Positions 36,279 through 48,447 of a stretch of DNA of 64,000 nt are shown here, piece by piece. Under the pieces are notes generated by a model. It had not been told where the DNA came from. It ran no database searches and worked only from the letters and a program-made list of their open reading frames with translations. The stretch covers positions 53,122,333-53,186,332 of the forward strand of contig CATQJL010000001.1 in assembly GCA_958299035.1 (NCBI GenBank), given 5' to 3'. Source of the DNA: Cylicocyclus nassatus (taxonomy: Eukaryota; Nematoda; Chromadorea; Rhabditida; Strongylidae). The position numbers were made by a program, and so were the translations under genes. Each line of letters opens with the position of its first letter. Within the stretch, counting starts at the first letter, position 1.

Positions 36279-37032
36279 ACACGAATATTCATCGTCTCGG
36301 AATTATGCGTACGTTAGTGTATAAAAACATACTTGTCATGTTGACGAAGCAATAATAGACGTGAAGAAGATGGGCAACAGATAAGAATGGACTCTGACGA
36401 CTACTTACGCTATGCGCTGTGACAGCGTACGGTTGGACGGCAAAACACGACAACTTGGATGGCGAGGACTAATACCTGGTAGACCTACTCAAATTCGACA
36501 GAAAAAAATTATTTGAAATTCTAGTAACTTTCCAGCATTTGCAGCAGCGAAAAGGGTTAGTTCATATGTTGCAGGAGATTTGGATTTGGTAAAGAAAAAA
36601 GCTGCGGAAACGAAGTATGCACCTTTTTAATCAAAAAGGCTGACACAAACTTGGAGTTAACACAAATTTTGCTAGTGGTGGAAATTTTTCAAAATTCATT
36701 ATCATCTAGGTTGATTACAAGTCAAAAATCAGTAATAAATAACCATTAAATTATTGTGGCGTATTCCAGAATAATAACTTTTCGATATGCACGACGGATT
36801 AAAATATCAATATTCGTACATTCTGAGTTTATAAATACCATCACGATAAAATTTTGATATTTTTTACAAAATTTTTGACTCTTTTCTTAGATGTGCTTTG
36901 ATCTAATTGCTATCATTCAAAAGTGCCAGAGACATTTTCAAGAGGACGGGAAAATCTTTGGAAATCAAAAAAAGGAGTGCGTAGATCCTCGAGTAGTTTG
37001 CGGTAACTGGGACGAAGATTTTGAGATAAGTA

Positions 37033-37765
37033 TTAGGTTGTTCGGAAATTAATGTCCGTTTTGAATTGCAACCGCAGTAGGTCATTCACTTTTTATTCTT
37101 GAATAGGCTTCAAAGTACCGTTCGATAGAGCAAAGCAAGCTCTACAAGATGGCGATCTCGCTTTAGCAACAGCTCTGATCCACCTCGAGTTTCGAGCCAA
37201 GAACTAAAATGATTCAGCTGCCCGAAAAATCGAGAAATATTATTAAAAAAACTTTAGTTCTCGAGAAACATCGACTATAGCTTTTATCAGTCAGGTGGTC
37301 CAAGCTAAAATTCAAATTTCTCGATAACTAAAGCTTGTAGAGAGCCGAAAGTCCATGTTTGTACTTCTACAGATTCGTAGCATACAACTAGTTATGTGGG
37401 GAAGGCACAGCATCGCTTTGGCAAATGCAGAAAAATTTCCGTTTTCTTGATTTCTAACAAAGGAAAAAATACGGCAATGGCGCACATAGACATCTTATGT
37501 AGATAGTGTTTACGTGAGCAAGTTAGAATTTTTGTAGGTCTTTTATGAACTGAGTTATGATTTTTCTCGATTTTTCGGGCAGTTAAATCATTTTAGTTTT
37601 TGGCTCGAAACTCGAGATGGATCAGAGCTGTTGCTAAAGCAAGATCGCCATCTTGTAGAGCTTGCTTTGCCCTATCACAGTACTTCGAAGCCTATTTAAG
37701 AATGAAAAGTGAATGACCTATTGCGGTTGAAATTCAAAACGGACATTAATTTCCGGACAACCTAA
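37033..37765. mobile_element. Mariner-type fold-back element with about 200-bp arms
   Basis: TIR TTAGGTTGTTCGGAAATTAA at 37033 and its inverse TTAATTTCCGGACAACCTAA ending at 37765 are both flanked by TA (37031-37032 and 37766-37767). The inverted arms extend about 200 bp each (to about 37245 and from about 37560), including the shared TCTACAAGATGGCGATCTCG region. The loop of about 310 bp has no transposase. Confidence 0.82.
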
Positions 37766-38885
37766 TACATAGCAATCTCCTTCAAAGTCATTTCATTAGA
37801 TGTTTCTTAGTATAAAGAATAAAAATTTCCAGCTACAATCGTAATCTATACAGCAGATCCGCAAAAGAACTTCTTTCTCTTGCATTTCTAAGAATTTTTT
37901 CTGCTTAAAAATGTTAGCAATGCTGATCACAGAGATAAAACTAGAGCAAAAGAAAATTGAATTTGTTCGGAAATCACTCGTTTTCGCTCTTTCAGCAAAA
38001 CGAACTTTTAGATATAACGAAAGAAAATAACAACGAAATGACATTTGAAAATTGATAGGACCGAAAGCCCCACTTGACTCCCGAACTCCAATAAATCAAG
38101 CTTCAAAGGTAATCCGAGTATCTATTGAGACAACATGACGTGTAGAATTACTTTGGCAGATGAGACAAAAAACACGAGAAGAAATCCAAGCTATGCGCTG
38201 GTAACCCAATCTTTGTTCGGAATCTTGTGGTAAGCATTGGAACCCCTCTGGGGAAGATGCGATTGTTATTAAATTGGCAATGAACGGGATTAGCGGCCCG
38301 AACGACCGTCAAACAATTGCCGCAACTGCTGCAGGCTACGGATACATAAACATTAAGAGAGGTTATTATAGATGCGATGAAGGCTGTCACATATGCTGGC
38401 TTGAGAGGGGGGGGGGAGAAGAAAGACAGTGCCATGTGTTACCATGATTCCTATGAAAAGTTCCAAGCGACTACAGTTGACTAGAATGACAATGGCGCGA
38501 AATAGACGTCAGATGACGGTGTGAATTTGCTATGCATACTAATTGGGGCCAATAACTCTAAGACGACACGAACCAAAAGAAAAGCCGAGTGTTAGACGAG
38601 GTCACTTCAATTCGTGATTCCCACGCGGCAAATCATCCACGTTGACAACCCCGGGTTCATGGCACACGTTAACCTCGACGTTACGGGAACTACTGGTCCC
38701 TTGGGAGCCATTCATTCTTAGCAATATATAACCCCAGAAGTGCATAAACTAGCCGAAGCGAGGTAATCTTTCGCCCGTTCTTTGTCTTTGCAGTGGGATT
38801 AGAAGACGCCGTTCTTTTTTCAGTCGTAGAGCTCAAAAAACGTACAGCTCGTATTTCAAATTCCTTTGAAACTCTTGAGGATTTA

Positions 38886-39318
38886 TCTTATATATAAAGC
38901 TGAATGTCTGTCTGTATGTATGTCTGTATGTCTGTCTGTACGTATGTGCGGAATAGAAATTTTTATTTCTGAACCGATCGGGACCAAACTTGGCACACAT
39001 ATACTTCGGGGCAGGGAGCGTGTCATAGTCCACTTTTCGTTATCGATCGATGTCGATTTCACCGATTTTTTGCAAATTTTGAGCTAGGGGGCTGGGATTT
39101 TGCACAGGGGGTAATCGAACATGCTGATCACCCCCACGAGGGTGATCAGCATGTTCGATTACCCCCTGTGCAAAATCCCAGCCCCCTAGCTCAAAATTTG
39201 CAAAAAATCGGTGAAATCGACATCGATCGATAACGAAAAGTGGACTATGACACGCTCCCTGCCCCGAAGTGTATGTGTGCAAAGTTTGGCCCCGGGCGGA
39301 GCCGGGTTTGCCATCTAG
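38886..39318 (+). mobile_element. Non-autonomous Helitron, copy 2, with long internal palindrome
   Basis: The start is TCTTATATATAAAGCTG at 38886. The end is hairpin CCCGGGCGGAGCCGGG plus TTTGCCATCTAG at 39318, inserted between A and T. Between about 38985 and 39288 lies a nearly perfect inverted repeat with arms of about 150 bp around a small centre at about 39137-39142. The arms contain CTTCGGGGCAGGGAGCGTGT and ATCGATCGAT blocks. It has no coding capacity. Confidence 0.85.
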
Positions 39319-41381
39319 TTTTCGCTAAAAATGTATAAGCTTTCGGTTTTCACCAGGCAGACGCAATGAAAAATGGGCTCATTCCAGGCGGAATTACCAA
39401 AATAATGTTTGCTTGTCAACAACTTTCAAAGTTTTTTTCCGTTTTCATGGGATTATAAATGACTTTTATTTCAAGATAAAAGTTATCGGACATAAGAAAA
39501 GAAAAAAATGTGAATTAAAGCTGAATGCCAGCTTCTGAATTTTATTCGTAAAGGATCAAAAACAAGAAGTGGTGGCCCTCTAATATGATACTTTTGATAG
39601 ACTGCTAAGATCTTACATTCATCAAACTAAATTCTTCCATATGATTTGAATAGTAAGCCTTAGAACAAAAAAGGGCGAAATTGACATAGAAATGAACGAG
39701 GTTGTCTTGGTTCAAGTACTCAAGCACGACATCCAAACTTAAAAATATCAAATGTGGCAGGTAACAGCTGCCTGATAAGGAAAGGAGCAAATGGAATGCA
39801 ACCCACTTCAGCCTTTTTTACCCAATAACCCAAGTGCGCCGACTTTGAAGCGTAAGATCTACATCATCTACACAAAATCAGATTCTTATCGTAGAAGGGG
39901 AGATTTACAATGTGAAGTATCCATCTTTTTGCATTCAGACTACATACATGCCGTATACACTTGTAGCTTTGAGATTCCAGCATTTTAAAAACGATCTCTC
40001 TCATTTCTTCGTTTCTGTAATTGCCGGTTATATTAAGTTATAGCGGATTCGGCTGCGAAAAGAGAGCCTATTGACGAGATTTCTTATGTTCTAATGTATT
40101 CTTATATTTTTCTAGACCCCTTATGATGGTCCCTCAATGAACCAACTCTGATTTCTTTGCCGATATCATTATCTGTTAGAAAAAGCAGTCATATGTGATA
40201 ACGCAATTCAAAAGAAAACCATGCTAAAGAGAAGCGTAAATTGTATCGTCGTCAACGGCTTAACATATTATTTATCGTCGTCGATGGGTTAATATGTAAT
40301 TAAGGTAAGAGTTTTATCAGTCGGGGTACATACAAAATTTGCAAATTGCAGTCTGAAAGAAAGCATACTTTGCAGAGAATGAGCTACATCTTGTCACAAA
40401 TTAGTGGGGTCTTAAATGCTGCGATCAGGCGCATACTAATAGGCCCTTTCAATTTCTGACGTGCAGCAAATTGGGAATTGAGTCAGTGACTCTGTTATTT
40501 GCAGGTTGCTAGCACGTTGCTGTTAGTTTGTATGTAATTATAATGACAAACACTTTTGCGGGCAGAGGAACGAGAACGTAGATTTTTTAAATGGCTTTGG
40601 AAAGAAGATTTTCGAGCTTTTCGTGCGATTTACAAGCACTGAAGCGTAGAAAACTGAACTGGAAGTAAATTTCGAGCAGCAAATTTGAACAATGCGTTCT
40701 ACAAAAATCCCAGTATTTTGTCTACCAGGAGGTTGTGAGGACGAATTGAGCCCTGTCTTTACAGAAACTATAGCTTATTGAAAACACTGGAATTATGTTA
40801 AGTGATGTATGTAAATGCAGAGGGTTACAGTCGGAAATCTCTGCAGTAAGCATAAAAATTTCGCAGAAGGTGGCTTGCAATAAAAATGCAATTTTCGACG
40901 AATATAGATCCGACCACTGAGTGGCGAAATTGCAGTAGAGGTAACGGATTAAACGATCCTAATCCACCAGTACAACATTCATTTGCAATGCATTCTAATT
41001 TTGAAAGCGATAGGGCGTTTTCCCACCAGCAGTTTTTTCGTGAAAAAAGTGGGATTAGCCTCTTCTATAAGTGTGACAGTAAAAAGCCGCAATTCAAAAA
41101 ACTTTTTTGATACTTTTTATTGCATACGCTTCAAGATTCAAATGGAGTTTCAAACTGGTTGACGAGTAAAAACTAAAATCTATTATCTGCTGTTCACATC
41201 ACACCTCGAAATGTGCAGTTACATCAAAGAGCATCGAATACTGATGTGGTAATGCTCTGTAAAAAACTATGATGTAGATTGGACTAAGTACCGAAAAAGA
41301 ATAGCCAAGTTCCTAGTAAAGTGTATTCGCTTTCCCAAATTTCCTTAATCTATCAACGTTTTCAGTGCTTTTCAGAACATA
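39319..41381. other. Intergenic, no supported feature
   Basis: AT-rich sequence with short frames only. Confidence 0.55.
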
Positions 41382-42315
41382 CAAGGTGTCCCAAAAGTCT
41401 TGTAGCCTAGAATTTTTTTTGATAAAAACAGAACGGAACAACATAGGGATATAAAATTTGGTGTACACATTATTCAAAAAGTAGCAAATACATCACAGCA
41501 TTCGAATTTCGTGGTAGCACCTTTTCTTGATAAAGGAAGCCTTCAAACTGTTGGCGATTACCACTGCCGAGGCACGCAGGCAGTCATCACCAATTTTGTC
41601 CCAATTTTTCACGAAAATAAACCTTATCGCTTAGAAAATGTGCTGTATGATAGAGCAAGCTTTCAGCTACATTATACCATGATTAGAAAAATTTGTGAGT
41701 TTTATGGTTGAAATTACGGAAATTTGTATGCAGGTACGTATAGATCTCATGGTGGAATTTTGGACACATTTGCGGAAAATGAAAACAGAAAATCGGCTAC
41801 AATGTGTTTCAAAACCAAGTTCGTCATCCGTGTTGCATTAGATTCCCATCTAGAAAACATGCAAAGAGGATATTACTCCAAATTCAGTGACTGCTGCAAT
41901 TCTACAGATTTGAAAAATTCCAAAGACATAGTTGCAGTGGCACGCATTGAAAATTTCCAGTTTTTTTTTCTCGCCTCTCTTGACGAAATAGATTTTCAAA
42001 TGCAGCCATTGTAGTGATAGTAGTGCAAAGTCTCCTCTATATTGTGGATATAAATTTGCACCGCGGTGTGCCAAATTTTTGCAGTAACGGAATAAATTTC
42101 AAACTTTTAGGAAATAGCTTTTTGCGTTTTGAGGTAGAAATGGTTTGACAACTTTATTTTTTCAGTCAAGCATGAAGTTCATTTTGTACCCCCAAAGATG
42201 TAGTTTACGAAGAATGATTGGAGGATTCTGTGGTATAAATTTGAAATCAAAATCACCAGTGATTGTTGAGTTAAAGCAGTGCAAAATTAGGCTAAAAGAC
42301 TTTTGGGAGACCCTG
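41382..42315. mobile_element. Mariner-type element, 28-bp TIR, non-autonomous
   Basis: The left end CAAGGTGTCCCAAAAGTCTT (41382) and right end GACTTTTGGGAGACCCTG (ending 42315) match as inverted repeats at about 25 of 28 positions. The left flank is TA; the right flank reads CA. It is 934 bp with no recognisable transposase and is shorter than a typical autonomous mariner. Confidence 0.65.
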
Positions 42316-45171
42316 CAGAAAGTTCTTGGGGGGTTCAGAATTTACGCTGAGAAGAAGCTGCGCGCTTTTTAACTGTGTCTTCAATCCACTGCGAAAAATT
42401 CAAAATCTGGAAGTAAATTTATCCAGTTATTGAAAAGTGCTCCCCCGACAAAACATCATCAAAAAACAACAAACCTTGCGAAAATCAGTGGAAAAGAAAT
42501 TACATAAATTCTAAAGACTTTTGCGTTATTTTGGGGAATGCTCAAAAGGTCTGGCTGGTTTTGAACTAATCATGGAAAAGACCAAGCACGACTGTATTTG
42601 TATTGCACTTTAAATCTTTTTCTAATTGCTGTTTTGCGCGATTTGACATCCACCATTGACTGAGAAAGATTCTTGGAGCGATAGGATTGAAAAATGACAT
42701 ATTTTCACTTTCTATGGCTTACATCTAAAGTGAAACAGAATTTCAAAGGCGGATTTACGAGCGTTATCCAGAAGCTACAGAGACAGAGACTGGACATTTC
42801 TCCCGCAAGTCTGGGATAGGTGACAGTTGAGCTAGTTATTCCTCATGTTCAAAGGATTATTACAGCAAGATACGCAGTAGCTAACAGCCTTCCCTTCGTT
42901 GCGCATATCACCTGGCATTTATGATTGGCGATTTGCCAGCTGACTTAAGTGTGATCGTTTGGGTTCAAAAATTTCTCGTCTAAGCATAAGAAGTCTGGAA
43001 GCGCGAAGCCTCTTCTAGACTGAGAACATAAACTTGATTCTAGATTAATAAACGGAATAAGTCTTGATTATAAAAGGAAACAGATTTTGCGCTTTCCAGA
43101 AGCACTACTAGCTTTACATTATCTGTTTTTGCAAATACGTTTTACGAACAGCATAGGCTTGAGCCTATATTTAGGAGGTGATCCTTAGCTTGTTGTAGCA
43201 TGAATATGAAATCAAAAATATTAGTAGTTTCTGGTAGCACTGCTGCGAATTTAACCGCAATAGTTTTCTGGCGCGACTTACTTCATAGTTGGTGAGAGTA
43301 TATCATATTAGCGCGAAAGTTTTTGCGTTATTTCACGAAACAAAATAAGATTCTCAGTCCTAAACCTAGATATTATCATCTTCTTTTCGAAAATAGTAGA
43401 ATGTTTGCTCTTCAGATATATGCTTCAGGAATGAAGCCCTTAAAAACATTTTCACTTTGAAAAAACTTCACTTTCGATTCAAATTTTGCATTTTGATCTT
43501 TTATTCGATCCCGTTCAATCCCTGTGAAATTGCAAAAACGAAAAAGAATGTCATTCTACAAGGGAAATCTCCTTAATGCTGAACTTATCCAGCAAACCAC
43601 CATATAATGCGCAAAAAACGTCATAGTATACTAGATAAGCACTAAGTTAATTTTTTCTTGGAACATATTTTTGTGAAGTAACTGGAGCGGTAGGGTAATT
43701 TTCTGCTAGATGACATCTTCGAATTGTTTTTTTGTTTTCGCATGCCCTGCAGTAGGATACCACAACTGTTGAGTAAGTGAGAATTGTTACAGATTTTTTT
43801 GGGACTAGCTAACGTTCCTCCGTGATTTTCCGGCAAGCAAATGCAAAATTCAAGGACTTTTTCAAAGCTAAATTGTCGGTGGTTACCTAATAGAAGGTGA
43901 CGCCTCATCTATCATGGAGCGCAAACATTTACTATTCGTAAACATAATAATGATTTTTTTCGATTTACACAAGGACTTTCGCGCTAGCCTGATATAAAAA
44001 ATCTTGTAATTTAGCAGATAGGAACAACATCCAAAATTAGCATTCTACGTGTAATCAACATATAGAGCTCCTTACTGGGTTTTAAACATTTCTGGCAACC
44101 TTTGAAATGTTATACTCCACGACCAACAATATCTACGAGGCACAATGATGACATTCATTTGCATAATGGGGAAAGCTAGGAGACGGCGGCTGGCCCTTGG
44201 TCGAGGTGCGAGTGTTGTATGCACAGCATGTGTTGCCCCGTGGGTAACATAGAGCTACCGATTCGGGATATTTGATCTAGTTGGGCTATGTTTGAGCTGG
44301 GGCACTACTTGCCCAGAGTGGATTGGCGGGTCGATGGGGGTAGATTCTCGATGCACAACAGAAATTTATAAATCGGACAGAGATAGAGCACGACTTTCAA
44401 GGAATTTTGACATATTGGGGCGAATGGTGAAGAAACAGCAGGTTCAAAAGATGATCTTCACCAGAAGGGCCAAATGAAGTGTGACAGACTCTAGAAAAAA
44501 TTCATTTTGGACTTATTCCCGTACTTTTTTGCTTCAAACGTTTATTCTTCAATCCGTATATTTAGTCCTGTTGGCCAGACTTCCACATAAGTAGAGCGTC
44601 GTACAAGTTTTTCTCGCAATGTAAGAAAAACATAAGCGTTTTTTTTCATCAGCCAGTACCTTAGGAGAAGTCAGGCTCATTGGTTTATGCGCTGTTGGAT
44701 AGTGAATGATTTTTTCTTCCAGAAATACTATAAATCAAATCTTTCGGAGTCTTGCTGGAACTAATCGCGAGCATCTAATGAATTTGCAAAGAGATTGAGT
44801 GTTTTATCGAATTAAGAAGTGGAGGAGACATTTTCAGGGGTAAACGAAAAACCCAATGCGGACTGCATTCTCCATCCATCAATAGAATCAAATGTCTCAA
44901 ATTTTCGCTGTTTGTAGAGCTAGTATGGGCATTTTTGCGTAGCTTTTCATGCGGACCACCGCGCAGGGGCAACAATCATTTGAGTGAAACAGCATTATTC
45001 CTACCAATGCCTCGGACATACTTCAGGGCGGTCGCGATTCGACGTGGCAATTTGCCAAATAAATTTAAATTACTGTGAACTACACTACAAATTCGCAGTA
45101 AGTGCAGCTTTTGTAGATTGAAAAATCAATCTGTTTCCTGTACATTCAAAATGCGCTTATGACGAGCTATT

Positions 45172-45213
45172 AGTCGTGACGCGACTGGAATACTGCCCAA
45201 TCGCGTCACGACT
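45172..45213. repeat. 12-bp perfect inverted repeat
   Basis: AGTCGTGACGCG (45172-45183) is the exact reverse complement of CGCGTCACGACT (45202-45213), with an 18-nt spacer. It could be a binding-site pair or transposon trace; no context decides. Confidence 0.45.
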
Positions 45214-48200
45214 GAAATCACGTGAAGTATGGCCGGAGCCTAAGTGAACCAGTATTATGAGCGGTTTCGAGAATTTTTGAGCTGCACAGAATGATGCTCG
45301 AGGATAATGTAACAAACAAGCTGCAAGGTGCTGAGCGCTGCTCGAAACTAATAGAGAGACAACACTGAACAAACATCGTCAAAACATGACCGGAAACCTT
45401 GCCGCTGTGACGAAGCGGAGCGCCTTTTGTCAGACGGTGAATAGGCAGCTATGACGATGAAATTCTAGCGCTCAAGAGTTCGTATAAGTTTGCATAAGGA
45501 CCAGCTATCGCTTGAGCTAAATTCGAAGGCTCAGTGAAAAACAGCGCTCAGAACAGGATAACGGTCGCCGAACTGCTTTTTCAGTTAAGGCAGGCTTTCT
45601 CAAAAGATTTTAAACTAGGAACATAGATCCTGAGCTCATGCAGTTCGGGTAAACTCCACCATCGGGAAGGAAAAAGTTTTGATCTGTTAAGCAAACCGTG
45701 CCTTCTTCACACATTCACTTCTCACGAGAAAATAAACAAACATTCAAAGTCAAATAGTACATATCATTGCAAGATCAGAGCGTACGAACGCATGGGCGAT
45801 AGCTCAAAATTGAGCGAAACGTGTACATAATTACGAAACTATTCAGAAAAGGGCGAACAATTGCACACAGACTAACTAAACATTAATGAATCCTCTATTC
45901 TCTTCGAGCTCACCAAAACAGGACTCTCTTCGTAGCGATAAACCGTTTGTTACAAAAAAGTTTTTCCTGCGGCTATCATCGAGGCTAAAGCAGGCTAGGC
46001 TGAGCGGCACCTCTAGAGGAATTTCTGCAAAGCAATTGAATTCATCTAATAAAATGCACTTTCATCTACGAATATTTCCGAATTACAGCCAATTTGTACA
46101 CTAGTATTTCCGAGAAAAATGCCATGAGCAGGAAAAATGCAAACAAAACCTTCTCATCACTTTTTTAGGGATGACCGTGCGAGACCTCTAATGTTGCTCG
46201 TTATTTTTTTCCTAAAATTTTCTTGGCACTCCGATAAGCATTTGTAGCCTAACTTAGCAATATTACGACGACGAGGCACTGGAGCACGTGTCTAGACTTC
46301 CAAGCCGAAGTTTTTTCCCAAAAATATTACCATGCTTCAAGAGACGACAATAATGGTAGTGTTGGCAAGCTGCACTTTGCCGCTTCCACAACATCCGAGA
46401 TATGTATAGGTGTGGAGAAGCGCTGAACATGAGCTACTCTGTCACACTTTAGGAGAGGGGAATCCTCCATTATACTGGTTCAAGAATCTTGCAAAGCTTT
46501 TAGACAAAAAAATGTCAAAATTGTTTCAAAAGTTTCAAATTACAGTTTGACAACATAATAGTGTTCAATAAAGAAACCCGGAATGAATTTACCAAATGTA
46601 TATTCATTGATGATCTACTTTTCCCTACTTATTGGCTTCAGTAGATAGGTAGTGTGTTTTGTCACTCACTGGAACTATGGTTCGGGGTATGTTCTAAAAT
46701 GTTTCTAGCATTATATACCATTTTTCATTATATTATTATACACATTATACATGTACTGTATATTCTAGCGAAAGGATTGAATTTTGTAGTGCCTCTCGAA
46801 AATCATAACCTTCGAATTGTGACATATCGAATAGCACAATCGGGCAGAATAAATTAAACCTTACACTATTAAAGATGCTGAAATTCAATGTGCCAACTTT
46901 TTGGGAACAAACAGCTTCATAAACAACAAACACAAGAACACAGCTCAAAACTTTGAACTTCTAAGTTTTGTCACTTTGGATCCGCGCAATTTTCCAGCAT
47001 CCTTTTACTTCAGATGTTGCTATGAAGAGTAATCAACTTCTACAAAATGTAAGCTCTAATATTATTACATAAGCCTTGCATTAAAGCTTTTGAAGTTCTC
47101 ATAAGGGAGTTTAGTCGACCGCTTCATCTGTAGGATATTTTCGTCATATGTAGTGTACGTGGTATTTTATTATACACAATAATTCTAATATGGAACTCGT
47201 AAAGACGTTCAATCTGAACGAAATTATTCAGCTTTAGTTTAAAAAGAATAACTCACCTCGCGATAGTAGAATTAAAAGTTGTACCTTACCTTTTAGTAAC
47301 TTTAACAACCAGAGTATAGAAATACAGCATAGTATTCTTTTTGTAGGCTTTTGCTGCATATAACAACAATAGTTTTCGCTTTGTGGAAAGCTAGAAAGCG
47401 CCTAATCTCCTCATTTCACTTGTACTTGAATGAATTCGCTGAATCTCCGGAAGTTCAAATATTGGCGCAACTTATGTTTCGACCCAATCCATTTGCTGAA
47501 GAAGATTGCGGAGTTTCGAGCATTTTGTCTCGAAGGTTTTGCGATAAGTCACTGACTCCGAATTCTTGGAGGAGTTTTGATTTGAAGGACAAGTTCTCGA
47601 GTATTTGCTTACAGTTACATACAAATGCCAAGCGCCCGCGTGCTATTATAAAAAATGATTCATGCAAAGTGCTTGAGGGATTAAGAGTATGAGTATGCTA
47701 GAATTATGAGTGAAGAGAGCGTACGACGCACTCAAGGCAAAGTGTCCGTCGAGCAACACGTAAGAGCGAGAGAAAGACACGGAATTGCTGATGACTGGAG
47801 GAGGACCCCCTCGTCACGCACACCTTCGAATGGCATCTTTATTAAAATTTTGCACACTTGTGGCCTAGTCTGGTATTGGGAAGTAAGTGCTTGGAAGGGC
47901 AGCCCAGGATTAACATTTGCAGATTTCCAAGGAAGGAAAACGCTTTTAGTTGAAGGAAAGTAAAGAATGCAAAAGCAGCTATTCTCATACAACGATATGC
48001 TAATGTTTATGAGCATACGAATTCTTGATGCGTCTATGATGATACATTTCGCGATAGAGCGCCATTTTCCCATTAGCCATAATGGTTTATTGTTATTGTT
48101 GTGAAAATATGTCTGATGATGTATCGAATGCAGCACAGCGAAGGCTATAATGAATATGATGCATGACTTGTGTAGGTGGAATTCGATCATAAATCAGAAT

Positions 48201-48304
48201 TTTGAATCTCCTTTGGGTAAACTAGGGAAATGACAATTTTACGCGAATCTGTTTCGAGATTTTGCTCAACATGGAGCAGCGCTCCTTCCATTATGGTTGC
48301 CTGG

Positions 48305-48447
48305 GTTCGGGTGGAGGAACGAACTCCTCAATTAGACACCGCCTCCGCGGACCACTGGTCCTGACACGATGCACAACAGTAGGACGGAAGGACCAGCAGT
48401 CCGCGGCGACGGTGCCGAATTGAGGCTTTCGTTCCTCTACCCCCTGG
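48305..48447. repeat. GC-rich hairpin repeat
   Basis: Arms at about 48305-48361 and 48390-48447 are inverted with high identity, including GAGGAACGAA, CCTCAATT, GCACCG/ACACCG and CCGCGGAC blocks, around a loop of about 28 nt. It is GC-rich in AT-rich surroundings. It may be a short fold-back transposon or a structured RNA; no flanking duplication was identified. Confidence 0.6.

Larger units (their letters stand above)
34411..38885. other. Intergenic outside the mariner fold-back
   Basis: Apart from the element at 37033-37765 and the stem-loop at 36247-36278, no feature is supported. A plus-strand 101-codon frame at 36019-36324 has no recognisable domain and no clear splice context. Confidence 0.5.

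Noticed and set aside
38866..39282. Frames of 73-80 codons over the 39-kb Helitron
   Set aside because: They come from the TGTC microsatellite and the palindrome; the same peptides appear in the other Helitron copies without coding constraint.
47351..47692. 113-codon plus-strand frame
   Set aside because: No domain or upstream exon, and the region is otherwise repeat-poor intergenic DNA.
47732..48190. 152-codon minus-strand frame with a hydrophobic start
   Set aside because: No recognised domain, no splice partners and equal-length frames on the other strand; it fits chance in this composition.
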